Shown in pieces: positions 18,614 to 27,655 of a stretch of DNA of 64,000 nucleotides. The notes below the pieces were generated by a model, which worked only from the letters and a program-made list of their open reading frames with translations, did not search any database and was not told the DNA's origin. This DNA comes from Erwinia aphidicola (GTDB taxonomy: Bacteria; Pseudomonadota; Gammaproteobacteria; Enterobacterales; Enterobacteriaceae), in contig NZ_JAMKCQ010000001.1 of the NCBI RefSeq assembly GCF_024169515.1, positions 3,100,001 through 3,164,000 of the forward strand, read 5' to 3'. Both the position numbers and the translations under genes were made by a program. The first letter of the stretch is position 1. The number at the start of each line of letters is the position of its first letter.

Positions 18614-19861
18614 ATGGCTCTGCCTGCTTCTGCTGCTCCGTTACCCTCCACGCTGTGGGGGACCTTAATCATCAGCGGCACCATTATCGGTGCCGGGATG
18701 TTCTCCCTGCCGGTGGTCATGTCGGGGGCGTGGTTCCTCTGGTCTTCACTGTTGCTGATCCTCACCTGGTTTTGCATGCTGCTTTCCGGGCTGCTCTATC
18801 TTGAGGCCAGCCTGCATTATCCGCCGGGCGCCAGCTTCGATACCGTTACGCGCGACCTGTTAGGGCGCGGCTGGAATCTGGTTAACGGGTTGTCGGTGGT
18901 TTTTGTGCTCGGCATTCTGACCTACGCCTATATCTCTGCCAGCGGGGCGATTATTCAGCACAGCCTGAGCCAGCTGAGTGTCGATCTCTCTGCCCGCACC
19001 GCCGGGCTGCTGTTTGCGCTGCTGGTGGCGCTGTTTATCTGGCTGGGTACGGCCGTGGTCAGCCGCATGACGCTGATCTTTCTCGGTGCGAAGGTGATCA
19101 CATTCCTGATGATTTTTGGCGGCTTGCTGTGGCACATCGAGCCGGTGAATCTGCTCGACAGCGCGGCGGAAGACGGCCACTACCTGCGTTATCTCTGGGC
19201 GGTAGTGCCGTTCTGCCTGGCCTCATTTGGCTACCACGGCAATATTGCCGGGCTGGTGAGTTACTACCGTAAAAACGCCGGGCGCGTCAGCCGCTGCCTG
19301 GTCTACGGCACGCTGCTGGCGCTGGCAATTTACCTGGTGTGGATCGTCGGCACCATGGGCAATATTCCACGCCATGACTTTAAAGCGATTGCCGCACAGG
19401 GGGGGAATATCGATGTGCTGGTTGCGGCGTTGTCCGGCGTACTGCACAGTCAGTACCTGAATCTGCTGCTGGATATCTTCTCCAACTTTGCCGTGGCCTG
19501 CTCATTCCTCGGCGTCAGCCTGGGCTTTTTTGACTACCTTGCCGACCTGTTTAAGCTGGATAACTCTGCCACAGGGCGCCTGAAGACCACCGTGCTGACC
19601 TTTATTTTCCCGCTTACTGCCGCGCTGATCTGGCCCAACGGCTTTCTACTGGCGATAGGTTATGCCGGGTTGGCTGCTACCCTTTGGGCGGTGATCACGC
19701 CCGCGCTGCTCGCCTGGCAGTCGCGCCGCCGCTTTGCCACCGCGGCCTGGCGGGTGAGGGGCGGCGTTGCGCCCATCGTACTGGTGCTCTGCTTTGGCGT
19801 GCTGAATGCCCTGGTATCACTGCTCTCATACGGTCACTGGCTGCCGGTATTCGGCGAATAG
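18614..19861 (+). CDS. mtr: Mtr-type tryptophan permease (HAAAP family)
   Basis: This 415-residue inner-membrane protein belongs to the aromatic amino-acid permease family (Mtr, TnaB, TyrP). The N-terminal [20 protein letters not shown] motif is the same as in E. coli Mtr. [17 protein letters not shown] [27 protein letters not shown] and [11 protein letters not shown] also follow Mtr more closely than TyrP. About eleven hydrophobic helices are visible. The high-affinity tryptophan role is inferred from this similarity. It sits alone between the NTF2-like gene and fur, a different chromosomal place from E. coli mtr. Confidence 0.85.
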   Translation: MALPASAAPLPSTLWGTLIISGTIIGAGMFSLPVVMSGAWFLWSSLLLILTWFCMLLSGLLYLEASLHYPPGASFDTVTRDLLGRGWNLVNGLSVVFVLGILTYAYISASGAIIQHSLSQLSVDLSARTAGLLFALLVALFIWLGTAVVSRMTLIFLGAKVITFLMIFGGLLWHIEPVNLLDSAAEDGHYLRYLWAVVPFCLASFGYHGNIAGLVSYYRKNAGRVSRCLVYGTLLALAIYLVWIVGTMGNIPRHDFKAIAAQGGNIDVLVAALSGVLHSQYLNLLLDIFSNFAVACSFLGVSLGFFDYLADLFKLDNSATGRLKTTVLTFIFPLTAALIWPNGFLLAIGYAGLAATLWAVITPALLAWQSRRRFATAAWRVRGGVAPIVLVLCFGVLNALVSLLSYGHWLPVFGE

Positions 19862-19870
19862 CAGGCATAA

Positions 19871-19897
19871 AAAAACCGCTGGCAGGCAGCGGTTTTT
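19871..19897. terminator. Bidirectional terminator between mtr and fur
   Basis: AAAAACCGCTG (19871-19881) pairs with CAGCGGTTTTT (19887-19897). The A/T flanks give a T-run on both strands, serving the convergent mtr and fur genes. Confidence 0.9.
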
Positions 19898-19912
19898 ACA
19901 CAATCATGGAGA

Positions 19913-20356
19913 TTACTGGTCGTGCAGAGTCTCGTCTTCGCGGCAGTCGCCCAGAGCACAGTGACCGTAAAGATAGAGGCTGTGGTTGCTCAGTTTGATG
20001 CCGTGGCGCTTAGCGATTTCACGCTGGCGCTCCTCGATGTATTCATCACGAAACTCGATAACTTTACCGCAGTCCAGGCAGATCAGATGATCGTGATGGT
20101 GCTGCTGGGTCAGTTCGAAAACGGATTTACCGCCTTCAAAGTTATGGCGGGTAACGATCCCCGCGTCGTCAAACTGGTTCAGCACGCGGTAAACCGTGGC
20201 CAGACCAATTTCTTCGCCCATATCAATCAGGCGTTTGTACAAGTCTTCCGCACTGACGTGATGGCCCTCTGGTTCCTGAAGCACTTCCAGAATTTTCAGT
20301 CGGGGAAGCGTGACTTTCAGGCCGGCCTTCTTTAATGCGGTGTTATTGTCAGTCAT
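19913..20356 (-). CDS. fur: Ferric uptake regulator Fur
   Basis: Fur is the Fe(II)-dependent repressor of iron acquisition genes. The 147 residues are one fewer than in E. coli. The winged helix (about 1-82, with ISAEDLYKRL-like VSAEDLYKRL) is followed by the dimerisation and metal-binding domain with HHHDHLICLDCG, where Cys93 and Cys96 bind structural zinc. It lies downstream of fldA with its own candidate promoter. This is the conserved enterobacterial arrangement. Confidence 0.97.
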   Translation of the reverse strand: MTDNNTALKKAGLKVTLPRLKILEVLQEPEGHHVSAEDLYKRLIDMGEEIGLATVYRVLNQFDDAGIVTRHNFEGGKSVFELTQQHHHDHLICLDCGKVIEFRDEYIEERQREIAKRHGIKLSNHSLYLYGHCALGDCREDETLHDQ

Positions 20357-20751
20357 GCGGATATTGTCCTGTTACTTTGCTAGTCACTTAGTGGCTGAAA
20401 AGCCATGAACATCGGTCGACGCTAAAGCTGAATGCGTCTCAGTATAGAGCTGATAGTTCGAAATGAAAACTAAAAGGGATGCCTGAACCGCTGAGGGATG
20501 TAAGGATTAATGTCGTTACATCCTGGGAAGCGCGCGCCCGAATTATGCTGGGTTAACATTTCGTTCTCCCTCATCTCATCACACTCGGTAAACCAAGTGT
20601 CGTCAAACAGTGTGACGGGCGCTGAGTAAGCGGGTAACCGATGGGGTTATTGTACAGTTTTGCAGGTGAAAGTTACAAACATGTATCTATTACTTCTATA
20701 GGAAAAACCACTGACTTGATGTGAGATAACTCCCACATCAAGCCGCTGTGG
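20357..20751 (-). promoter_or_regulatory. fldA-fur intergenic region with candidate fur promoter
   Basis: This 395-bp gap has no convincing gene. On the minus strand TTTTCA (20464-20469) and TATACT (20441-20446) are 17 bp apart, about 90 bp before the fur start codon, and are a good promoter candidate. E. coli has a short leader ORF (uof) overlapping the fur start. Here the only leader ATG I found (near 20413) gives ten codons and stops before fur. The fldA terminator hairpin is at the other end (20703-20752). Confidence 0.5.
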
Positions 20752-20752
20752 T
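20703..20752 (-). terminator. Terminator of fldA
   Basis: CTTGATGTG pairs with CACATCAAG, extended by AACCAC pairing with GTGGTT, followed on the minus strand by TTTTT. It begins at the fldA stop codon. Confidence 0.75.
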
Positions 20753-21282
20753 TAGGCTTCGATGATTTCTTTCAGCTGAAGTTCATCAAAAATCTGTTTT
20801 ACCCACTTTTCAACGCGTTCGTTAGTGAGTTCTGGCTGGCGGTCTTCATCAATCGCCAGACCGAGGAAGTTGTTGTCATCTGCCAGGCCTTTAGAGGCTT
20901 CGAAGTGATAGCCTTCGGTCGGCCAGTGACCAACGATAATCGCCCCGTTCGGTTCAATGATGTCGCGAATGGTACCCATCGCATCACAGAAATATTCAGA
21001 GTAATCTTCCTGATCGCCGCAGCCAAACAGCGCGACCAGCTTACCGTTGAAGTCGATCTCTTCCAGCGTTGGGAAGAAGTCATCCCAGTCGCACTGGGCC
21101 TCACCGTAGTACCAGGTGGGAATGCCCAGCAGCAGAATATCAAAGGCTTCAAGGTCTTCTTTGCTGCTTTTGGCAATATCACGAACTTCTGCAACATCTT
21201 TACCCAGCAGTTTCTGGATCTGTTTTGCAATGTTTTCCGTATTGCCTGTATCGCTGCCGAAGAAAATGCCGACGAGTGCCAT
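20752..21282 (-). CDS. fldA: Flavodoxin 1
   Basis: FldA is an FMN electron carrier used by radical-SAM enzymes such as MiaB and BioB and by MetH reactivation. The 176 residues match E. coli exactly in length. The FMN phosphate loop GSDTGNTENIA (residues about 9-19) and the isoalloxazine-contacting WYYGEAQ and GCGDQEDYSE segments are present. It is upstream of fur on the same strand, with ybfE further upstream. Confidence 0.97.
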   Translation of the reverse strand: MALVGIFFGSDTGNTENIAKQIQKLLGKDVAEVRDIAKSSKEDLEAFDILLLGIPTWYYGEAQCDWDDFFPTLEEIDFNGKLVALFGCGDQEDYSEYFCDAMGTIRDIIEPNGAIIVGHWPTEGYHFEASKGLADDNNFLGLAIDEDRQPELTNERVEKWVKQIFDELQLKEIIEA

Positions 21283-21420
21283 GAGTTTAATAACCTCTTG
21301 AATCTTAATGATATGGTGACTGCTGAATTTTTCGCAGATATCGCTAATGATAACAGACCGCCGGAAGCGGATAAACGTGTAATGCTGCTGGTTTTGTCGC
21401 TGAGTGCTTAAGCCAGGCGA

Positions 21421-21702
21421 TCAGGATTGATGACGCTGCAGCTGTTCCAGCAGCATCTCTTCAATCAGTTCGCTGCGACTCATATTGCGCTCTTCTGCCA
21501 GCTGGTTCAGGGTATCAACCGCGTCGCTGTTCATTTTCAGCTCAACGCGCTTCAGGCCGCGCACTTTATCCCGCTTCAGCTGGTTGCGCTTGTTGATGCG
21601 TAGCTGCTCATCACGCGTTAGCGGATTCGTTTTAGGTCGTCCCGGGCGACGTTCATCTGCGAACAGATCGATCGTTGTGCGGTCCGTGTTCTCTTTTGCC
21701 AT
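21421..21702 (-). CDS. ybfE: YbfE, ribbon-helix-helix-like small protein
   Basis: This 93-residue basic protein matches E. coli YbfE: the GRPKTNPLTRDEQLRINKRN segment is shared, and the C-terminal part (ELKMNSDAVDTLNQLAEERN, then MSRSELIEEML) has the shape of a ribbon-helix-helix DNA-binding domain. In E. coli the gene is LexA-regulated, but I could not find a CTGT-N8-ACAG box in the 120 bp upstream here. It lies between fldA and ybfF. Confidence 0.85.
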   Translation of the reverse strand: MAKENTDRTTIDLFADERRPGRPKTNPLTRDEQLRINKRNQLKRDKVRGLKRVELKMNSDAVDTLNQLAEERNMSRSELIEEMLLEQLQRHQS

Positions 21703-21825
21703 AGGGATAGTGATACTGAAAGGCTGAATTTCTGAAGACCAGGGTCGTTATGCCGCGTGAAGAATCAGCAGCGGCAAATTTTAGCGCGCCATCATACCCC
21801 AGCGAAAGTGATGACGACAATCATT

Positions 21826-22027
21826 TATACCCTTCATTCTTCAAGCCGCAGATGCGTTGGCTTCATCCATTATTCGGCCCATCCCTGGACCTCCCCCCTT
21901 CGGGACCACTGTAGACAGCGTTCAAATCTGCTCCGGGCAGATTTGTCACCCCTGTCACAGAGCGATCTATGCTGCCGGGGACTCATGGCCTTGCCGCCTT
22001 TCTGCAGCTCGAATTATTTTGGCTATA
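21826..22027. repeat. ERIC repeat no. 3, carrying an internal insertion
   Basis: The outer parts match ERIC (TATACCCTTCATTCTTCAAG at the left, CTCGAATTATTTTGG at the right, with GTCACAGAGCGATC and GCCGGGGACTC in the core). The element is 202 bp long, about 77 bp longer than the other two copies. The extra DNA lies at roughly 21864-21942 and holds its own hairpin, AAATCTGC (21924-21931) with GCAGATTT (21937-21944). Together with 21,703-22,050 it fills the ybfE-ybfF gap, where I see no gene. Confidence 0.8.
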
Positions 22028-22050
22028 TCAACCCGAGGAAATAATTGTTT

Positions 22051-22815
22051 TTACAGCGCAAAAAATCGACGGATTGCGCGTAACACGGCATCAGGTTTTT
22101 CCGCATGTACCCAGTGGCCGGCTCCGGCTATCACATGCGCACGCGCCTGAGGGAACTGAGCTAGCAGGGCATCACGGTACTCATCCGCCAGATAAGCCGA
22201 GCGTTCGCCGCGGATAAACAGTGCCGGATGCGGGCAGGGGGCCAGAGGCTGCCAGCCAATAATCTGGTCGTAACACTCCCACAGCACCGGCACGTTGAAG
22301 CGCCAGTCACCTTCATGGAATGATTTCAACAGAAACTGGATCACGCCTTCTTCATCTATATGCAGGCGCATCAGCGCGGCGGCTTCGCTGCGCGTTTTAA
22401 TTCCGGCCTGCGACACCGCTTGCAAGGCGGCAAAAATGTCGTCGTGATGGCGAGTGCTATAAGCCACGGGGGCGATATCGATGACCACGATCTCACCTAC
22501 ACGCTCGGGGGCCAGCGCGGCCAGCGCCATCGCGATCTTGCCACCCATGGAGTGGCCAATAAGGCTGAAGCGTTCAACCTTGAGTTCATCGAGCGTATCG
22601 AGGATATCCTGCGCCATCAGCGCATAGCTCATCTCATCAGCCCGCGGCGAAAGCCCATGATTGCGCACATCAATTTGAATCAGACGACGGTCATCTTTTA
22701 ACCCTCGCGCCAGCACGCCAAGGTTATCCAGGCTGCCAAACAGACCGTGGATTAGCACCAGCGGAAGATCGTTTGATGCGGATTGTTCAGATTGCAGGCG
22801 GAAGTTTAAATTCAT
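22051..22815 (-). CDS. ybfF: YbfF alpha/beta-hydrolase (acyl-CoA esterase type)
   Basis: This 254-residue cytosolic hydrolase matches E. coli YbfF, an esterase active on acyl-CoA and model esters. The oxyanion-hole segment LIHGLFGSLDN, the nucleophile elbow GHSMGGK (Ser near residue 89), an acid-bearing FIRGERSAY region and the catalytic His in AGAGHWVHAEKP are present. It is divergent from seqA, with 262 bp between the starts, as in E. coli. Confidence 0.93.
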   Translation of the reverse strand: MNLNFRLQSEQSASNDLPLVLIHGLFGSLDNLGVLARGLKDDRRLIQIDVRNHGLSPRADEMSYALMAQDILDTLDELKVERFSLIGHSMGGKIAMALAALAPERVGEIVVIDIAPVAYSTRHHDDIFAALQAVSQAGIKTRSEAAALMRLHIDEEGVIQFLLKSFHEGDWRFNVPVLWECYDQIIGWQPLAPCPHPALFIRGERSAYLADEYRDALLAQFPQARAHVIAGAGHWVHAEKPDAVLRAIRRFFAL

Positions 22816-23077
22816 AGAGAAAGTTCTTACAGTTGATGTGAAGGCTTAGGGTATCATGGATCCCACAATTTCTGCCGCAGGCGCCATATGCGGTTACGAT
22901 CTTTTTGCGGCATATTCCGACTTTTGCCCTGAAATGGGTCTGGCGCTACAACCCGGCAGGATTTAACTTTATAATCCTGATGTTAGAACTGGATCGGTTG
23001 AGCACGGGCGATCCCGACGATCGTTTTCGTCTCTGTGACCCGCGTTCTGACACAAGCACTAACCGTACTGGATAAAG

Positions 23078-23632
23078 ATGAAAACGATAGAAGTCGACGA
23101 AGAGCTATACCGTTATATTGCCAGCCACACTCAGCATATTGGTGAAAGCGCATCGGATATTTTGCGCCGCATGTTGAAGTTCACTGCGGGTCAGACGGCT
23201 CCGGCTACAGCGGCAACATCCGCTGCAGCGGCGGGGAAAGAGCCAGCAGCGAACACGGCGGTGAAAACTGAAGCCCGTCCGCAGGATCGTGTGCGTGCGG
23301 TACGTGAACTGCTGCTTTCTGATGAGTATGCCGATCAGAAAAGAGCAGTGAACCGCTTTATGCTGGTTTTATCGACTTTATACAGTCTGGATGCCAAAGC
23401 GTTTGGCGCAGCGACAGAGTCTCTGCACGGTCGCACGCGCGTTTACTTCGCGGGCAATCAGCAAACGCTGGTAGAAAATGGCACCCATACCAAGCCGCAG
23501 CACGTTCCGGGCACGCCGTACTGGGTGATCACCAACACAAATACTGGCCGTAAACGCAGCATGGTTGAACACATAATGCAGTCGATGCAGTTCCCGACGG
23601 AACTGACTGAGAAAGTTTGCGGTACCCTCTAA
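23078..23632 (+). CDS. seqA: SeqA, negative modulator of replication initiation
   Basis: SeqA binds hemimethylated GATC pairs, sequesters oriC and organises newly replicated DNA. The 184 residues are three more than in E. coli. The N-terminal multimerisation domain (MKTIEVDEELYRYIASHTQ start) is followed by an Ala/Thr-rich linker (about residues 41-70) that is less conserved. The C-terminal DNA-binding domain contains ESLHGRTRVYF, VPGTPYWVITNTNTGRK and the MQSMQFP end. It is 24 bp upstream of pgm, the usual seqA-pgm operon. Confidence 0.97.
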   Translation: MKTIEVDEELYRYIASHTQHIGESASDILRRMLKFTAGQTAPATAATSAAAAGKEPAANTAVKTEARPQDRVRAVRELLLSDEYADQKRAVNRFMLVLSTLYSLDAKAFGAATESLHGRTRVYFAGNQQTLVENGTHTKPQHVPGTPYWVITNTNTGRKRSMVEHIMQSMQFPTELTEKVCGTL

Positions 23633-23656
23633 CTGAAGCGTCAGGGAGAAGCGCCA

Positions 23657-25297
23657 ATGGCCAATCACCCCCGTGCCGGGCAACCCGCCCAGCAGAGCGA
23701 TTTGATTAACGTTGCACAATTAACATCTCAGTATTATGTCCTGCAGCCTGAACTGGGCAATGCAGAGCATGCGGTGAAATTTGGCACCTCCGGCCATCGC
23801 GGTAGCGCGGGTCGTCACAGCTTCAACGAGAATCACATTCTGGCTATCGCGCAGGCGATTGCCGAAGAGCGTAAAAAGAACGGTATTACCGGCCCTTGCT
23901 ACGTGGGTAAAGATACCCACGCGCTGTCTGAGCCCGCCATTATTTCCGTGCTGGAAGTGCTGGCTGCCAACGGGGTGGATGTGATTGTCCAGCAGGATAA
24001 TGGCTATACGCCAACGCCGGCGATCTCCAATGCTATCCTTGAGCACAACAAATCTGGCGGCGCACAGGCGGACGGCATCGTCATCACGCCTTCGCACAAT
24101 CCACCAGAAGATGGCGGCATCAAGTACAACCCGCCGAACGGTGGTCCGGCGGATACTAACGTCACCAAAGTGGTGGAAGATCGTGCCAATGCGCTGATCA
24201 AAGATGGCCTGAAAGGCGTGCAGCGCATGACGCTGGATCAGGCCTGGGCCAGCGGCCACCTGACGGAAAAAGATCTGATCCAGCCTTATATTGAAGGTCT
24301 GGCCCAGATCGTTGATATTCCGGCGATCCAGAAAGCGGGTCTGAAAATTGGTGTGGATCCCCTTGGCGGTTCCGGTATCGCCTACTGGCAGCGTATCGCG
24401 GAGTTCTACAACCTCGATCTGACTATCGTAAACGATGCTGTCGACCAGACTTTCCGCTTTATGCATCTGGACCATGACGGCGTGATCCGTATGGACTGCT
24501 CGTCTGAATCTGCCATGGCTGGCCTGCTGGCGCTGCGTGACAAATTTGACCTGGCCTTTGCCAATGACCCGGACTACGACCGCCACGGTATCGTGACTCC
24601 GGCCGGTCTGATGAACCCGAACCACTATCTGGCGGTGGCGATTCAGTATCTGTTCCAGCACCGTCCACAGTGGGGCAAAGACGTCGCCGTGGGTAAAACC
24701 CTGGTGTCGAGTGCGATGATTGACCGCGTGGTGGACGATCTGGGCCGCAAGCTGGTGGAAGTTCCGGTTGGCTTCAAGTGGTTTGTGGATGGCCTGTTCG
24801 ACGGCAGCTTCGGTTTCGGTGGCGAAGAGAGTGCGGGAGCTTCCTTCCTGCGCTTCGACGGTACCCCGTGGTCGACTGACAAAGACGGCATCATCATGTG
24901 CCTGCTGGCGGCTGAAATCACGGCTGTGACCGGTAAGAACCCGCAGCAGCATTACGATGAGCTGGCGGCCCGTTTTGGCGCACCGAGCTATAACCGTATT
25001 CAGGCTCCGGCAACCTCCGCGCAGAAAGCCGCGCTGTCAAAACTGTCGCCTGAAATGGTCAGTGCCGACACGCTGGCGGGCGATCCGATCACTGCGCGTC
25101 TGACGGCGGCTCCGGGTAACGGTGCTTCCATCGGTGGCCTGAAGGTAATGACTAAAAACGGCTGGTTTGCCGCGCGCCCTTCGGGTACTGAAGACGCTTA
25201 CAAGATCTACTGTGAAAGTTTCCTCGGTGCCGAGCATCGTGCGCTGATTGAAAAAGAAGCCGTGGAAATTGTCAGTGCGGTGCTGAAAAACGCCTGA
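23657..25297 (+). CDS. pgm: Phosphoglucomutase
   Basis: Pgm interconverts glucose-1-P and glucose-6-P and so feeds UDP-glucose, LPS and trehalose or glycogen routes. The 546 residues equal E. coli Pgm. The phosphoserine loop [11 protein letters not shown] (near residue 146), the metal-binding DPDYDRHG loop, the sugar-binding [10 protein letters not shown] loop and the C-terminal phosphate-binding [10 protein letters not shown] are all intact. It is co-transcribed with seqA and followed by a terminator. Confidence 0.97.
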   Translation: MANHPRAGQPAQQSDLINVAQLTSQYYVLQPELGNAEHAVKFGTSGHRGSAGRHSFNENHILAIAQAIAEERKKNGITGPCYVGKDTHALSEPAIISVLEVLAANGVDVIVQQDNGYTPTPAISNAILEHNKSGGAQADGIVITPSHNPPEDGGIKYNPPNGGPADTNVTKVVEDRANALIKDGLKGVQRMTLDQAWASGHLTEKDLIQPYIEGLAQIVDIPAIQKAGLKIGVDPLGGSGIAYWQRIAEFYNLDLTIVNDAVDQTFRFMHLDHDGVIRMDCSSESAMAGLLALRDKFDLAFANDPDYDRHGIVTPAGLMNPNHYLAVAIQYLFQHRPQWGKDVAVGKTLVSSAMIDRVVDDLGRKLVEVPVGFKWFVDGLFDGSFGFGGEESAGASFLRFDGTPWSTDKDGIIMCLLAAEITAVTGKNPQQHYDELAARFGAPSYNRIQAPATSAQKAALSKLSPEMVSADTLAGDPITARLTAAPGNGASIGGLKVMTKNGWFAARPSGTEDAYKIYCESFLGAEHRALIEKEAVEIVSAVLKNA

Positions 25298-25315
25298 TTG
25301 CTGACACGCTGAATA

Positions 25316-25349
25316 AGGGCTGCTCACGCTGTGAGTGGCCCTTTTTTTA
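25316..25349 (+). terminator. Terminator of seqA-pgm
   Basis: AGGGC pairs with GCCCT around an inner CTCAC/GTGAG stem (25316-25342), followed by seven T residues. Confidence 0.85.
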
Positions 25350-25357
25350 TTGCAGAA

Positions 25358-26041
25358 TTACGGAATAAAGCGGTAGCCGACGCCGGTTTCCGTGATCAGA
25401 TGCTGCGGCTGTGCCGGGTCGTGCTCCAGCTTCTGGCGCAGGTGGCCCATATAGATGCGCAGATAGTGGCTGTGCTCAACCGCATTGGGTCCCCAGACCT
25501 GAGTCAGCAGCTGGCGCTGAGTCATCACCTTGCCGGGATGATTAAGCAGGCTGACCAGCAGGCGAAATTCTATCGGCGTCAGATGCAGCTCTTCACCGTG
25601 ACGGGTAACGCGACGGGTGGCGATATCCACGCTGACGCTGCCAAAAGTGACCTGTGCGCTGAGGCTGTCACTGCTCTGGGCCGGACGGTGGCGGAGCGCC
25701 ACGCGCACCCGCGCCATCAGTTCGCCCACGCCGAAAGGCTTGGTGAGGAAATCATCGGCCCCGGCATCCAGCGCCGCGATTTTATCCTGCTCATCGCTGC
25801 GGGCGGAGAGCACGATAACCGGCATGCTGCTCCACTGGCGGATCTCACGGATAAACTGGCTGCCATCACCGTCCGGCAGCCCGAGATCGAGGATCGTCAG
25901 CTCCGGCTTGCGCGTTGCTGCTTCAATCAGACCGCGGCTCAGCGTGTCTGCATCAACGACACGAAAACCTTCCCCCTCCAGCGCCAGGCGCAGAAAACGG
26001 CGGATCTCTTTTTCATCTTCCACAATCAGAATGGTGACCAC
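25358..26041 (-). CDS. kdpE: KdpE response regulator without adjacent kdpD
   Basis: KdpE is the OmpR-family regulator of the high-affinity potassium pump KdpFABC. The 227 residues are complete: receiver domain with Asp52 (LDLGLPDGDG), Lys101, and a C-terminal winged helix with the KdpE-specific VWGPNAVEHSHYLRIYMGHL signature. The start is GTG at 26041; an out-of-frame ATG two bases upstream encodes only five codons. E. coli has kdpFABCD between kdpE and ybfA, but here 281 bp separate kdpE from ybfA and no pump or sensor gene is present in the window. The frame is intact, so it may answer to a kinase elsewhere. Confidence 0.93.
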   Translation of the reverse strand: MVTILIVEDEKEIRRFLRLALEGEGFRVVDADTLSRGLIEAATRKPELTILDLGLPDGDGSQFIREIRQWSSMPVIVLSARSDEQDKIAALDAGADDFLTKPFGVGELMARVRVALRHRPAQSSDSLSAQVTFGSVSVDIATRRVTRHGEELHLTPIEFRLLVSLLNHPGKVMTQRQLLTQVWGPNAVEHSHYLRIYMGHLRQKLEHDPAQPQHLITETGVGYRFIP

Positions 26042-26322
26042 ATTGCCTCTGCTGCATAACCGCGTAATAGAAGCTAATTTAGCAAAAAGTAGACAGAGCG
26101 TCTGTGATAGTTCGCAATCACCTGAGGGGTTAACAGAGTCGCTTTAATCATGCTATTCACGCTACGATTTTAACAATCATGTAACTAAGTTTCAGTCAGG
26201 CTGAATTAATAGGCTTTTTTTTCGCCAAAAGTGGTCTGATCAGTAGTAAAATTACACCAGAAGCGCTACTATTTTAGTCAGATTACAGACAGCATCTTTT
26301 CAACAATTATTCAGGAGGACGT

Positions 26323-26529
26323 ATGAGTCTTTATCACAACTATTCACCCACACGGATTTTCATGCGTCGTGCCGCCGTCGTGGTTTGCGGTGTGCTGGCC
26401 CTGCCGGTGATGTTATTCCGTAGCGATCGCGCACGTTTCTATAGCTATCTGCATCGCGTATGGGTTAAAACCAGCGACCAGCCGGTCTGGCTGGCGCAGT
26501 CAGAAGCCGCAGGGTGTGAATTCCTGTAA
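26323..26529 (+). CDS. ybfA: YbfA small membrane-associated protein
   Basis: This 68-residue protein of unknown function is clearly YbfA of E. coli, which has the same length and the shared block [14 protein letters not shown] single hydrophobic segment (about residues 17-32, [16 protein letters not shown]) suggests an inner-membrane anchor with the basic tail in the cytoplasm. The ATG follows CAGGAGGACGT, a strong ribosome-binding site. In E. coli it is next to kdpF, so it marks the far edge of the missing kdp operon. Confidence 0.9.
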   Translation: MSLYHNYSPTRIFMRRAAVVVCGVLALPVMLFRSDRARFYSYLHRVWVKTSDQPVWLAQSEAAGCEFL

Positions 26530-26554
26530 CTTTTGGGGTTGACCGACCGGTAGC

Positions 26555-26580
26555 GGGCCGACCTTTTTTCCGGTCGACCC
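26555..26580. repeat. Short palindromic repeat (GGGCCGACC type)
   Basis: GGGCCGACC (26555-26563) and GGTCGACCC (26572-26580) form a 9-bp stem with one G-T pair and a T-rich loop. It is followed by CTCCTA. It belongs to the same loose family as the palindromes at 57882-58159 and 62264, in the opposite orientation. Confidence 0.5.
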
Positions 26581-26596
26581 TCCTATACGAATAGTT

Positions 26597-26621
26597 TCCC
26601 GCCCGTTGGCGGGATTTTTTT
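26597..26621 (+). terminator. Terminator of ybfA
   Basis: TCCCGCC (26597-26603) and GGCGGGA (26608-26614) form the stem, followed by seven T residues. Confidence 0.9.
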
Positions 26622-26684
26622 GCCTGTCGTCGGGCTTTTTCCGCTACACTAAAAGTTGTACATGGCTTTAGGGGTTGTATAACT

Positions 26685-27641
26685 ATGGGCGAAAAAATTC
26701 CGGTGGGTATCAGTGCCTGTTTACTGGGCGAAAAAGTGCGCTTCGATGGCGGTCATAAACGCAATGCTTTTGCTGCCGAGCAGCTGGCACCGTTTATACG
26801 TTATGAGCCCGCCTGTCCTGAAATGGCGATTGGCCTGCCAACACCACGCCCGGCACTGCGCCTGACAGAGGAGGAGGGCGGAGAAGTCTCCCTGCGCTTC
26901 AGTAACGGCCAGGCGGATCCGGTCACAGAAGCGATGAAGGCATTCTCTGTCGAAAAAGTGCAACGTCTGCGCCACCTTTGCGGCTATATCGTTTGCGCTA
27001 AATCTCCCAGCTGCGGGATGGAGCGGGTACGCGTCTATCAGCCTGATAACAATAACAACCGTAAAGAAGGCACGGGACTATTTACCCGCGAGCTGATGGC
27101 ACAGATGCCGTGGCTGCCGGTGGAAGAAGATGGTCGCCTGCACGATCCTAATCTGCGTGAGAATTTTGTGGCGCGGGTGTATGCCCTGCACGAGTTTAAC
27201 CAGCTGTGGAGCAGTGGCCTGACGCGCGCCAAACTGATGGCCTTTCATACCCGTTACAAGCTGCTGCTGCTGTCTCATTCACAGCCTGCCTACCGCCAGA
27301 TTGGCCCGTTCGTCGCCAAAATGGACCAGTGGGAATCGCTGGAAGAATTTGCGCTGGAGTATCGTCAGCGCCTGATGGACCTGATGAAGCATGAAGCTAC
27401 GCGCAGCAATCACACCAACGTATTGATGCACGTTCAGGGCTACTTTCGCCGGGAGCTGACTTCAGCCCAGCGCCAGGAGCTGGCTAACCTGATCGACCAC
27501 TATCGCCAGGGCCTGCAGCCGCTGCTGGCCCCGATAACCCTGCTTAAACACTATATGGCGGAATACCCGCACCCGTGGCTGGCCGAACAGCGCTACTTTG
27601 CGCCTTATCCGGAAGCACTGCGCCTGCGGTATGGACAATAA
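26685..27641 (+). CDS. TudS (DUF523)-YbgA (DUF1722) fusion protein
   Basis: This 318-residue protein has two parts. Residues about 4-150 are DUF523, the family of the thiouracil desulfurase TudS, whose [4Fe-4S] cluster is held by three cysteines; C12, C44 and C110 sit in the expected contexts (ISACLLG, YEPACPE, AKSPSCGM). Residues about 185-305 are DUF1722, the domain that makes up E. coli YbgA alone. By family, the first part would remove sulfur from thiolated pyrimidines. The role of the second is unknown to me. It lies 14 bp upstream of phrB, a neighbourhood conserved from E. coli ybgA-phrB. Confidence 0.85.
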   Translation: MGEKIPVGISACLLGEKVRFDGGHKRNAFAAEQLAPFIRYEPACPEMAIGLPTPRPALRLTEEEGGEVSLRFSNGQADPVTEAMKAFSVEKVQRLRHLCGYIVCAKSPSCGMERVRVYQPDNNNNRKEGTGLFTRELMAQMPWLPVEEDGRLHDPNLRENFVARVYALHEFNQLWSSGLTRAKLMAFHTRYKLLLLSHSQPAYRQIGPFVAKMDQWESLEEFALEYRQRLMDLMKHEATRSNHTNVLMHVQGYFRRELTSAQRQELANLIDHYRQGLQPLLAPITLLKHYMAEYPHPWLAEQRYFAPYPEALRLRYGQ

Positions 27642-27655
27642 TTTCAGGGAGCATT

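Noticed and set aside
20357-20440. Leader peptide like uof upstream of fur
   Set aside because: The only ATG in a suitable place gives ten codons and ends before the fur start, unlike the overlapping E. coli leader.
21703-21825. LexA box expected upstream of ybfE
   Set aside because: No CTGT-N8-ACAG or close variant was found by eye, so SOS control is not claimed here.
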